Below are positions 16,180-23,151 of a stretch of 64,000 bases of DNA, one piece after another. Below the pieces are notes generated by a model that did no database searches, was not told where the DNA came from, and was given only the letters and a program-made list of their open reading frames with translations. A program made the position numbers and the translations under genes. The stretch is from Bacteroidales bacterium (GTDB lineage Bacteria > Bacteroidota > Bacteroidia > Bacteroidales > F082), in assembly GCA_016290215.1 (NCBI GenBank), contig JAEETH010000012.1:1-64000 (forward strand). Reading direction: 5' to 3'. How positions within the stretch are numbered: the stretch's first letter is position 1; each line of letters opens with the position of its first letter.

Positions 16180-16371
16180 AATTTTAAGTGGATAAGCAGA
16201 ATTAGTTTACCTATAGGGACGATGACTTGTGACTATGACAATGACCACCTCAACCAAGAGCTGAAATTTCAGCATTTCTGTGAAAGCGGTCATAGTCATT
16301 GTCAATGGTCATAGTTAATAAGTCCAGCGTCAAAAAAGTGTAGTTTAATTTTGAACAGTTACTTAACATAA
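16180..16371 (-). repeat. Modular intergenic repeat, ATGAC core, copy 2
   Basis: The inverted counterpart of 6230-6436. It has a border at 16183-16212 (AAGTGGATAAGCAGAATTAG), palindromic arms (TGACTATGACAATGACC and GGTCATAGTCATTGTC), and the border TAGTTTAATTTTGAACAGTTACTTAA at 16341-16366. It fills most of the gene-free stretch 16049-16434. Confidence 0.8.
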
Positions 16372-16401
16372 AAAAAGACCCTTAGGCAACCCAAGGATCT
16401 T
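16371..16401 (-). terminator. Intrinsic terminator after the DUF2795 gene
   Basis: AAGACCCTT (16375-16383) pairs with AAGGATCTT (16393-16401), with one mismatch. On the minus strand a run of T follows (16371-16376). It lies about 35 bases past the stop of the DUF2795 gene. Confidence 0.65.
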
Positions 16402-16434
16402 CTTTATTTAGCTGATTATCACCAGCTTTACAGA

Positions 16435-16656
16435 TTAGTACTCATCCTCGTTGAAGAAAAAGTCGTCCTTCGAGGGATAATCGGGCCAAAGGTCTTCAAT
16501 GCGTTCGTATATCTCACCTTCGTCTTCCATTTCCTGAAGGTTCTCTATGATTTCTTCCTGTGCGCCCGTACGCAAAGCCCAATCCAACAGTTCGTCACGG
16601 GTGGCTGGCCATGGAGCGTCTTCCAATTTTGAGGCTAATTCTAGTGTCCAATACAT
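16435..16656 (-). CDS. DUF2795 domain protein
   Basis: A 73-residue acidic cytoplasmic protein. It matches the small Bacteroidetes DUF2795 proteins as I remember them: MYWTLELASKLEDAPWPAT at the start, EIIENLQEMEDEGEIYE in the middle, and the ending DFFFNEDEY. The function of the family is unknown. It is a single-gene unit with its own promoter (16695-16702) and terminator (16371-16401). The extreme conservation of the family suggests a core cellular role. Confidence 0.85.
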   Translation of the reverse strand: MYWTLELASKLEDAPWPATRDELLDWALRTGAQEEIIENLQEMEDEGEIYERIEDLWPDYPSKDDFFFNEDEY

Positions 16657-16694
16657 TGTATTTTCGTTTTTTGTTTTACTCTTTTTTGAGGGCG

Positions 16695-16702
16695 CAAAAG
16701 TA
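16695..16702 (-). promoter_or_regulatory. Bacteroidota -7 element for the DUF2795 gene
   Basis: It reads TACTTTTG on the minus strand, 38 bases before the ATG at 16656. Confidence 0.65.
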
Positions 16703-16751
16703 CAAGTATTTTTTTAACTAGCAAGGACTTTTTTGTAAAAATAACAAATTT

Positions 16752-17312
16752 TTATTTCGCTGAATTCCAATTGTTTTCATCAACTTTGTCTAAAAAGCCA
16801 AAAAATCTAGCCAAAACAAAGAAATAATCCGACAGACGATTGAGGTATTTCAAATCGACCAAATCAATAGGATGCTCGTTGGCCAAACGCCAACCCTGAC
16901 GCTCGGCGCGACGGCATACGGTGCGGCAAACATGAGCGTAGGAAGCCTTCAAGTTACCCCCAGGGATGACGAAACTCCGCAATTCGGGCAGCTGCTCGTT
17001 CATGACATCGATTTCATGCTCCAAATAGGCTACATCGTCGGCAGCCAGCACGGGAATCATCTTCTTCACCTCAGAGTTTTCGTCCAAGGCAAAATGCGAC
17101 TCTATGGTAAACAATTTGTTCTGGATGGTGTCCAGCACGCTTCGCATCTCAGCAGTGACGCCTTCCTGGTCGTACAAAACGCCAATGAAAGCACTCAGCT
17201 CATCAACGGTGCCGTAAGCCTCTACCCTATCGTCATATTTCGCGACACGCAAGCCACCAATCAGCGAGGTCTTGCCTTCGTCGCCAGTTCTCGTATAGGT
17301 AATATTCTTCAT
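16752..17312 (-). CDS. Cob(I)yrinic acid a,c-diamide/cobalamin adenosyltransferase, PduO type
   Basis: A 186-residue ATP:corrinoid adenosyltransferase that transfers the adenosyl group of ATP to cob(I)alamin to form adenosylcobalamin. The N-terminal ATP-binding segment YTRTGDEGKTSLIGG and the helix RVEAYGTVDELSAFIG are diagnostic. The C-terminal substrate-site motif CRRAERQ and the YLNRLSDYFFVLARF helix are also present. Length matches the family. No other cobalamin gene is nearby, so it probably serves corrinoid scavenging and B12-dependent enzymes elsewhere. The upstream region is a simple-sequence repeat. Confidence 0.93.
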   Translation of the reverse strand: MKNITYTRTGDEGKTSLIGGLRVAKYDDRVEAYGTVDELSAFIGVLYDQEGVTAEMRSVLDTIQNKLFTIESHFALDENSEVKKMIPVLAADDVAYLEHEIDVMNEQLPELRSFVIPGGNLKASYAHVCRTVCRRAERQGWRLANEHPIDLVDLKYLNRLSDYFFVLARFFGFLDKVDENNWNSAK

Positions 17313-17332
17313 TTAAAATACAAAGATTTAAA

Positions 17333-17418
17333 ATTTCAAGATTTCAAGATTTCAAGATTTCAAGATTTAAAAATTCAAAATTCAAAATTCAAAATTCAAA
17401 ATTCAAAATTCAAAATTC
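17333..17418. repeat. Tandem microsatellites TTTCAAGA and AAAATTC
   Basis: About four perfect 8-base TTTCAAGA units run directly into about seven 7-base AAAATTC units, just upstream of the adenosyltransferase start. Copy number could slip during replication. They follow one after the other with no intervening unique DNA. Confidence 0.85.
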
Positions 17419-17465
17419 TACTGTGACTTATTTGCTGCCACACTATTACAGCCCAACATCCACTA

Positions 17466-17600
17466 AATTACTTCATACCTCGTACATCATACCTCCTACT
17501 TCATACCTCCTATCTGAACAATTATCTATTATCAATTTTCATCATTCAGCATTCCTCATTCCGCATTCAGCATTCCTAATTCAGCATTCCTAATTCCTCA
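17466..17600. repeat. Degenerate direct repeats (CTTCATACCTC and ATTCAGCATTCCT units)
   Basis: Three or four imperfect CATACCTCcta units are followed by about five ATTCAGCATTCC/TAATTC units, ending at the stop of the methyltransferase-like gene. No ORF or promoter was seen. Confidence 0.65.
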
Positions 17601-17601
17601 T

Positions 17602-18270
17602 TCAATACTTAAGCACAAAGTCCTGTTTCTCAATGCCTTCCCTGAAGAACACCATGCCGATACAATACAAATCGAAAGTAACCGACACATCCTCGTTGCC
17701 TTTGATTTCCTCCCAGGCGTCTTCCAAGTCGTGATTGCTGTGAATACCCTCGAAGACGAACACGGAATCGGCGGTCTTGTGATTCAAACAATCGGCTAAA
17801 TAATCCCAAGTGTCGTCCTCAAAAGAGTCGCGGCTAAAAAAGACAAAACCTGTATTGAGACGCTTGAAATGCTCAGAATCGAACTCTTCGGGCTGAATGA
17901 GGTTCACGTTGACGACTCCCATTGAGTTAAGCGTCTCCAAGAAGGTCTCCGACTGCTCTAAATAGACCTTGGTCTGCATGTGTCCCAAAGCCATTGCCGT
18001 GGCATTCAAGGCACTCATGTGACCAAACGACACCACCGAGTCGGGCTCAAAGTATCGCACCATCCTGTAAAGCAACCGGCTCTGTTTGCGAAGGTTGTAG
18101 TTGATGTATTTCTTTTTGTCAAGCAAACGGGCAAGGCGATAAATGGTGTCATAATCACGATTGGAGCCACTATCGTTCAACACCTTACGCATAAATTCGT
18201 AGACAAAAGGAGAATGTATGCCATATTCGCTTTTGCGCTGCAACAGATATTTCAAGTAACTGCCAATCAT
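17602..18270 (-). CDS. Class I SAM-dependent methyltransferase-like protein
   Basis: A 222-residue protein. The N-terminus (YGIHSPFVYEFMRKVL) and the C-terminus (FDLYCIGMVFFREG...KQDFVLKY) recall a Bacteroidetes-restricted class I SAM methyltransferase family. The central Rossmann-like part (SVVSFGHMSALNATAMALG) replaces the usual glycine-rich motif I with FGHMSA, so SAM binding may be weak or lost. The substrate is unknown. It starts 3 bases after the stop of the secreted protein gene at 18274, so the two are likely co-transcribed. Confidence 0.65.
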   Translation of the reverse strand: MIGSYLKYLLQRKSEYGIHSPFVYEFMRKVLNDSGSNRDYDTIYRLARLLDKKKYINYNLRKQSRLLYRMVRYFEPDSVVSFGHMSALNATAMALGHMQTKVYLEQSETFLETLNSMGVVNVNLIQPEEFDSEHFKRLNTGFVFFSRDSFEDDTWDYLADCLNHKTADSVFVFEGIHSNHDLEDAWEEIKGNEDVSVTFDLYCIGMVFFREGIEKQDFVLKY

Positions 18271-18273
18271 AAC

Positions 18274-19833
18274 TCAATCATATTGAACCTTTTGCAGGTA
18301 AAACACCGTTCGTCTTGGTTTGGGTTGGGTGCTGTTCTGTATAATCTGGGAACCATAGATAAGGAAACGGTTGCCATACCATTTAGCCATCTGTGCAAAA
18401 TACTCATCTTCCACATAATCAGCACCATGAATAGGTGCCAATTTTTCGTTTTGTTGGCTCATCAAAACCTGACCTTCCGCATCAAAAGCCGTGTATCTCA
18501 AATTGTTACGATAAGGGGAAGCCACGACAAGCTCATCAAAGCAAACGCCTTCGGAACCATGTGGGAAGAGATCGTAAGTCAGTTCATTGTCGAATTTCAC
18601 CGACTGCTGCCATTTCAGGTAACCATCGCGGTCGAAAGCCAAAAGGACTTCGCTGAAAAAGTCGTAGCCGTCAAACACGGTGTAGGTGTAGGGATAGCCA
18701 CCGTAATAGCCATAATAGCCATAGCTCGTGCGGGTCTCCGTGTGGTAATAGGGCATAAATGCCTCCACCGCAAACACGGTAAGACTATCGAAATCCGTGA
18801 TTCGCGGGGTCAGAAACTGGAAGGCAATTTCGCCTTTTTCAGGATTGTCTTTTCTCTGGTTTTTCAGGCGTTCCTCGCGCACCCTGACGCGGTCAGAAGC
18901 AGTCAAGGCATGTTCGATTTCGGGCATGTCCTTAAACAGAAACACCTTACTTTCAGGCGAGCCCGAAACGAAACGCATCCACACCACGCCAACACTTTCC
19001 TTGTCAAAGTCTTCCATCAGGCCTTGCAAGTTGACTTTTCGGCCCGTTTCGCGCTCCAATGTACCAATGACAACGAGGTTTCGGCCCTCGTCGAAACGGA
19101 AGCCCATACGACCCAAAGCGGCATGGGAGATGTTTTCATAACGATAACTGCCTTGAAGGTTGCCCGCAGGAGAATACACCAAAAAAGAAGTGGAAACGAA
19201 GTGCTTGTTTTCAAACTCCTTGGCGGCCACCACAAAACAATGCTCTTTGGCAAACGCCGCCGACTGAAACAGCACAAAACTACTTGATGGGGATGGCATT
19301 ATGGTGCGGCAGGCATTGGAGGTCAAGTCATAGAAAGACAAAAAACCGTTACCGTTTTTGTTGTTCAAGGCCAACATCATCGTACCATCGACAACATCTA
19401 TCGAGAGCGGCACCGACTTCTCGGGCCATTTGTCCCAAAAAGTCTTGTAGGTATGCTCCTCCCGATTGAAGCTCACGACAAGGAAATCCAGTGTGTCGGC
19501 AGCCTTCTTGTTGTCCTCGTTGACGAACAAGAAAGCGGCAAAACGACGGTCACAATCCGAGTCAAAGAATTTGAGTTTGTCGGGCAAGGGGATGAGGTCG
19601 CTGCGAGTCTCGTAGAGGCTGCTGTCGACGCAGGCAAAGTTCCAAAGACGGCGTTTATCCTTGTCGGTCCTCTCAGTCTCGGAAACCACAAGACCGCCAT
19701 TCTCGCCAAACGACTGGAAATGGCAGTCCTGCTCCTTGTTCCAACGGTCCACCTCATAGCGCACGGGCTCCACCTGCTGGGCTCCGGCTCGACAGGAAAG
19801 GAATAATAACGCTATAAGAAGAACCTTTTTCAT
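18274..19833 (-). CDS. Secreted protein of unknown function, probable beta-propeller
   Basis: A 519-residue exported protein with an N-terminal signal (MKKVLLIALLFLSCRAGAQQ). The body is strand-rich with repeated patterns such as FLVVSFNREEHTYKTF and LLAFDRDGYLKWQQ, which suggest a WD/PQQ-like propeller. There is a Tyr/Gly run (YYGYYGGYPYTYT) near residue 375. There is no T9SS sorting domain, so it may stay in the periplasm or on the outer membrane. I do not recognise a named family. It is the first gene of a two-gene unit with the methyltransferase-like gene. Confidence 0.65.
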   Translation of the reverse strand: MKKVLLIALLFLSCRAGAQQVEPVRYEVDRWNKEQDCHFQSFGENGGLVVSETERTDKDKRRLWNFACVDSSLYETRSDLIPLPDKLKFFDSDCDRRFAAFLFVNEDNKKAADTLDFLVVSFNREEHTYKTFWDKWPEKSVPLSIDVVDGTMMLALNNKNGNGFLSFYDLTSNACRTIMPSPSSSFVLFQSAAFAKEHCFVVAAKEFENKHFVSTSFLVYSPAGNLQGSYRYENISHAALGRMGFRFDEGRNLVVIGTLERETGRKVNLQGLMEDFDKESVGVVWMRFVSGSPESKVFLFKDMPEIEHALTASDRVRVREERLKNQRKDNPEKGEIAFQFLTPRITDFDSLTVFAVEAFMPYYHTETRTSYGYYGYYGGYPYTYTVFDGYDFFSEVLLAFDRDGYLKWQQSVKFDNELTYDLFPHGSEGVCFDELVVASPYRNNLRYTAFDAEGQVLMSQQNEKLAPIHGADYVEDEYFAQMAKWYGNRFLIYGSQIIQNSTQPKPRRTVFYLQKVQYD

Positions 19834-19853
19834 AGTGTTTTATGCGTCGCTTT

Positions 19854-19934
19854 GCGTCATTGCGAGGAGGAACGACGAAGCAATCCAGGGATTAAGCTGG
19901 GTTCTCTGGATTGCTTCGTTCCTCGCAATGACGC
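19854..19934. repeat. GCGTCATTGCGAGG inverted repeat
   Basis: Two near-perfect arms (GCGTCATTGCGAGGAGGAAC... and the complement ending CCTCGCAATGACGC) surround a short loop. It lies between a T9SS cargo gene and the upstream side of the 18274 gene. A single arm of the same family lies at 1542-1570. Confidence 0.85.
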
Positions 19935-19976
19935 GATGCGTGTCAAATTACTCGCAATAATGCTATCGCGTCTGTA

Positions 19977-21647
19977 TTAATACTTCACGAACTTCGAAAC
20001 AGCCGTGCCACCGTTGGCATAGCGGATGTTGACGAAATAAACACCACCTTCGAGTTCGCTCACGTTGAGTTGAGCTTCGCCGGCAGCCATGTTCACCTCG
20101 TTCACCTTACGGCCCGTCATGTCAAAAATGCTGACTTGGGCATCGCTTTCGAGCACGAACGACACTTGTTCGCTGGCAGGATTGGGATAGAGGCCGATGG
20201 TGCTGTTTTGCTCGGCAACCGACTCAGCGCCATAAGAAACGACCTTCACATAATCAATTTCCCATGAGGCAGCGCCTTCGGTAGTGCTTGTGTAGACAAA
20301 AGCAACATAGAAATCAGGATAATCCAGTCCGTATCCGTCAAGGACGCTCCAGATATTCACTACACCGGATTCAACCCATTCATAGTTGCCGGTCGAATAA
20401 TCGAACATATCGGTAATGTCAACCCAATCGAAGACTTCGGGATTGCTTTCACCGTCATAGTTAATGGAAACCTTCACGCGGAGCGGTTCGCCTTCAAACT
20501 TCATGGCTGTGCTGAAGCTCAGTAAAGCATCCTGGTTGCCTTGGCTGGAGATGGCGGGGCTGATAAGCCAGTCCACATTGTCATTGGCACCACCCGAATA
20601 GCCGTTCATGTTGGCGTATGTCGTGCCTTGATATTCACCATGATGCCATTCTTGTTCGCCAACAAGGTTGTGGGCGGTGAACACACCAAGTTCTTCATCG
20701 AAATCTTCAAAGAAGAGGGTGATGATTTGTTCTGTTGAGCCTATCGTGGTCGGATAGTTGCCATCGGTCTTGTAGTCGATGTTGGAACCACCGTTAGTGT
20801 AGGGGAAGATGGCGAAATGATAGGCGGCGCCGCCTTGCAAATCGCTGAAGGTCACCGTTTGTTCACCGTAAGCCACGTTCTTGGCCAGTTCGCCATCGGC
20901 AACAGGAGTGCCATCGGTGGGAACGGTGATGTCGCCAGTGGAGGCTAATACCAAATATTTGTCAGGCAGTTGTGCACCTGTGGCATCGACCCAGTCAACG
21001 GTGATGCTCAGGCCATCTTCATTGGTGATGCAATGGAATGCAGTGGGATAGTTGCTCGGCTCGGGGTCGGGAGTAACAGTGCCACCGCCAGACTTGTAGA
21101 GGCTAACAAGAGCGCCCACAGTTGATGTTTCAGAATAGCAGCTGAAAAGAGGAGCGTTGTTTTGGGTGTTGGGATTGAAACGCATGTAGTTGCGTGTGTT
21201 TTCGCCTTGCGCAACGACTTCAGCCGTGCCTTCTGCATCGAAGGTGATGCTCCAATGTCCGTTGGCATCGAGTTCGGTCTGCGTCTTCAGGTTGTTGCTG
21301 CTGCTGCTTGCGGCATAGAGATAGCCGCCCTTCACAGCGTCGAACAAGGTCCAAGCACCAGTGCTGCCGCCCAAAGTGAATTGGAACACTTCGGTTTCGC
21401 TGGCGGGGTCGGTACCGGGCGTAATAGTGATGGATTCGCCGTTTTCGCTCACAACCACAGCATGACGGTTGTTTGCCTTCTGGTAACCCATGGCGAGAAC
21501 ACCCAGATCGTCATAGTGAGCGACGATGAGATAATTTGCACCAGCCTCAAGGCCCGAGGCGGAGGTGACCTTAGTGTAGGTCGTTTGGGCAAAGCCACTC
21601 ACCGAAAGGAGCAGCATAGCTGCTAATGAGAATAGAACTTTTTTCAT
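19977..21647 (-). CDS. Secreted T9SS cargo protein with choice-of-anchor-type domain
   Basis: A 556-residue exported protein: signal peptide (MKKVLFSLAAMLLLSVSGFAQ), a strand-rich N-terminal domain (about 20-195), a linker GGGTVTPDPEPSNYP, a fibronectin-like segment (about 200-300), and a jelly-roll region with a typical WHHGEYQG...NVDWLISPAIS pattern (about 315-470). It ends in a C-terminal T9SS type A domain (LYPNPASEQVSFVLE ... GGVYFVNIRY ... KFVKY). It is probably a surface-attached binding protein; no catalytic motif was found. The ligand is unknown. Confidence 0.8.
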   Translation of the reverse strand: MKKVLFSLAAMLLLSVSGFAQTTYTKVTSASGLEAGANYLIVAHYDDLGVLAMGYQKANNRHAVVVSENGESITITPGTDPASETEVFQFTLGGSTGAWTLFDAVKGGYLYAASSSSNNLKTQTELDANGHWSITFDAEGTAEVVAQGENTRNYMRFNPNTQNNAPLFSCYSETSTVGALVSLYKSGGGTVTPDPEPSNYPTAFHCITNEDGLSITVDWVDATGAQLPDKYLVLASTGDITVPTDGTPVADGELAKNVAYGEQTVTFSDLQGGAAYHFAIFPYTNGGSNIDYKTDGNYPTTIGSTEQIITLFFEDFDEELGVFTAHNLVGEQEWHHGEYQGTTYANMNGYSGGANDNVDWLISPAISSQGNQDALLSFSTAMKFEGEPLRVKVSINYDGESNPEVFDWVDITDMFDYSTGNYEWVESGVVNIWSVLDGYGLDYPDFYVAFVYTSTTEGAASWEIDYVKVVSYGAESVAEQNSTIGLYPNPASEQVSFVLESDAQVSIFDMTGRKVNEVNMAAGEAQLNVSELEGGVYFVNIRYANGGTAVSKFVKY

Positions 21648-21698
21648 GTTGTTTGAATTTTATGTTAGACATTTAGTTGTATTTCTTTCAGAAGCAGG

Positions 21699-21760
21699 CC
21701 TTCGACAGGCTCAGGCACCTACAGCAGCCGAAAAAGCCAGGTCCCTGAGCTTGTCGAAGG
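21699..21760. repeat. CTTCGACAGGCTCAGG inverted repeat
   Basis: CCTTCGACAGGCTCAGGCACC and GGTCCCTGAGCTTGTCGAAGG form a near-perfect hairpin just past the stop of the NifU-domain gene, where it may also stop transcription. Related sequence occurs at 51486-51530, and a fragment lies inside the nitroreductase gene (35693-35717). Confidence 0.8.
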
Positions 21761-21767
21761 GCCGTAT

Positions 21768-22019
21768 TTACAAGTCAAGTGTTTCTATCTGCTCCACCGC
21801 CTTGATTTCAGGGATGACTTTCTTCATCACGGCTTCGATGCCGTTTTTGAGCGTCGACCTGCTGTGCGGGCAGTTACCACAGGCACCGGTGAGTTCCACA
21901 ATCACGGTGTTGTCGTCGGTGAGTTCCACGAAGTTGACGTCGCCACCGTCTTGCTGGAGGTAGGGACGCACTTGTTCGAGGACGTTTTTGACTTTTCTGA
22001 GGATGGTCTCTTTATCCAT
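21768..22019 (-). CDS. NifU C-terminal domain Fe-S scaffold protein
   Basis: An 83-residue NifU-domain protein. It probably carries a labile 4Fe-4S cluster for transfer to apoproteins. The conserved QQDGGDVNFVE strand and the cluster-binding pair Cys47/Cys50 (GACGNCPHS) are present. Length equals that of stand-alone Nfu proteins. It lies 31 bases downstream of a Mrp-type Fe-S carrier in the same direction, so the two form an Fe-S delivery unit. A hairpin follows the stop. Confidence 0.9.
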   Translation of the reverse strand: MDKETILRKVKNVLEQVRPYLQQDGGDVNFVELTDDNTVIVELTGACGNCPHSRSTLKNGIEAVMKKVIPEIKAVEQIETLDL

Positions 22020-22050
22020 TGTATCAGTTGTTCAGTTGGAAGTTGTTCAG

Positions 22051-23067
22051 TTAAGCGTTCATGATGGTTTTTGCGATTTGGTCGAAGGCCTTAGTGACGG
22101 GTGAGTCGGCATCCAAAGCAAGCGGGACACCAGCGTCGCCACATTCGGCAATCTTTTCCGTAATCGGTATCTGGCCGAGGAGCGGCACACCGAGTTGGTC
22201 GGCAAACTGCTGACCCGTTTCCTTGCCAAAAATGTAGTATTTCTTCTCGGGCATGTCGGAAGGCGTGAAGTAAGCCATGTTCTCCACCAATCCGTAAATC
22301 GGAATCTGCAAGGCTTCTTCCTTGAACATCATCGCGGCGCGAAGCACATCGGCGAAGGCCACCTTTTGCGGCGTCGTTACGATGAGGGCACCCGACACGT
22401 TATATTGCTGTGCCAAGGTCAGTTGGATGTCGCCTGTCCCAGGAGGCATGTCCACCACCATCCAGTCCAACTCGCCCCAAAGGGTGTCGTTCATCAGCTG
22501 GTTCAAGGCGCTGGTGGCCATGGGTCCACGCCATATCAGCGGACGGTCGGCATCAACGAAACTGCCAATGCTCATCAGTTTGATGCTGTATTTTTCGAGC
22601 GGCAGCATCACCGTCTTGCCATCTTTCTCGAAAGCACCAGGTTGCTCGTTGCCAAGGCCAAACATCATCGGCACGGAAGGACCGTAGATGTCGGCATCAA
22701 TCAAACCTACACGCTGGTTGGCACGTGCCAAGGCGATGGCCAAATTGGCTGCCACCGTCGACTTGCCGACACCGCCCTTGCCCGAAGCCACAGCGATGAT
22801 ATGCTTCACCTTCGACAGGGCCGTTTTCTCCTCCACCACCTTGATTTCAATGTCGATGTCGCCAAACACCTCGGTCAGCGTGCGCTTGGCACCGTTCACC
22901 AAGATGTCGTTTTTCGGGTCGTTGGCATGTTCCATAACAAGGTCAAAACGGATGGCATTATCCTTAACCATCAGGTTTTCAACCATATTCAAAGCAACGA
23001 TATTGTCTCCTTTGGGGAAATAAATGACGTCCTTCAGGACTTCTATGACATTCTCTTTGTTCAGCAT
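22051..23067 (-). CDS. mrp: Mrp/NBP35-family ATP-binding Fe-S carrier
   Basis: A 338-residue cytoplasmic ATPase with an N-terminal MIP18-type domain (about 1-75) and a deviant P-loop GKGGVGKST (96-104), followed by DADIYGPSVPMMFG and VVDMPPGTGD. The segment where many Mrp proteins keep a CxxC pair reads NMAYFTPSDMPEKK with no cysteines. I recall the same replacement in other Bacteroidetes, so cluster binding may use another site. It pairs with the NifU-domain gene downstream. Its promoter box is at 23099-23106. Confidence 0.92.
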   Translation of the reverse strand: MLNKENVIEVLKDVIYFPKGDNIVALNMVENLMVKDNAIRFDLVMEHANDPKNDILVNGAKRTLTEVFGDIDIEIKVVEEKTALSKVKHIIAVASGKGGVGKSTVAANLAIALARANQRVGLIDADIYGPSVPMMFGLGNEQPGAFEKDGKTVMLPLEKYSIKLMSIGSFVDADRPLIWRGPMATSALNQLMNDTLWGELDWMVVDMPPGTGDIQLTLAQQYNVSGALIVTTPQKVAFADVLRAAMMFKEEALQIPIYGLVENMAYFTPSDMPEKKYYIFGKETGQQFADQLGVPLLGQIPITEKIAECGDAGVPLALDADSPVTKAFDQIAKTIMNA

Positions 23068-23098
23068 AATAAAAAATGATTCTAAATAAATAACGCTG

Positions 23099-23106
23099 CA
23101 AAGGTA
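23099..23106 (-). promoter_or_regulatory. Bacteroidota -7 element for mrp
   Basis: It reads TACCTTTG on the minus strand, 31 bases before the ATG at 23067. Confidence 0.65.
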
Positions 23107-23151
23107 GTAAATAGTTAGGAGTTGGCAGTTAGGAGTTAGGAGTTTTTTTCC

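Noticed and set aside
17333..17600. Possible CRISPR array
   Set aside because: The units are 7-13 bases and contiguous, with no spacers of regular length and no cas genes nearby.
17980..19287. A 435-codon plus-strand frame opposite the methyltransferase-like and secreted protein genes
   Set aside because: It spans two real minus-strand genes and their junction, with no promoter or motif.
22195..23079. A 294-codon plus-strand frame opposite mrp
   Set aside because: The minus strand encodes an unmistakable Mrp ATPase; the plus frame has no family features.
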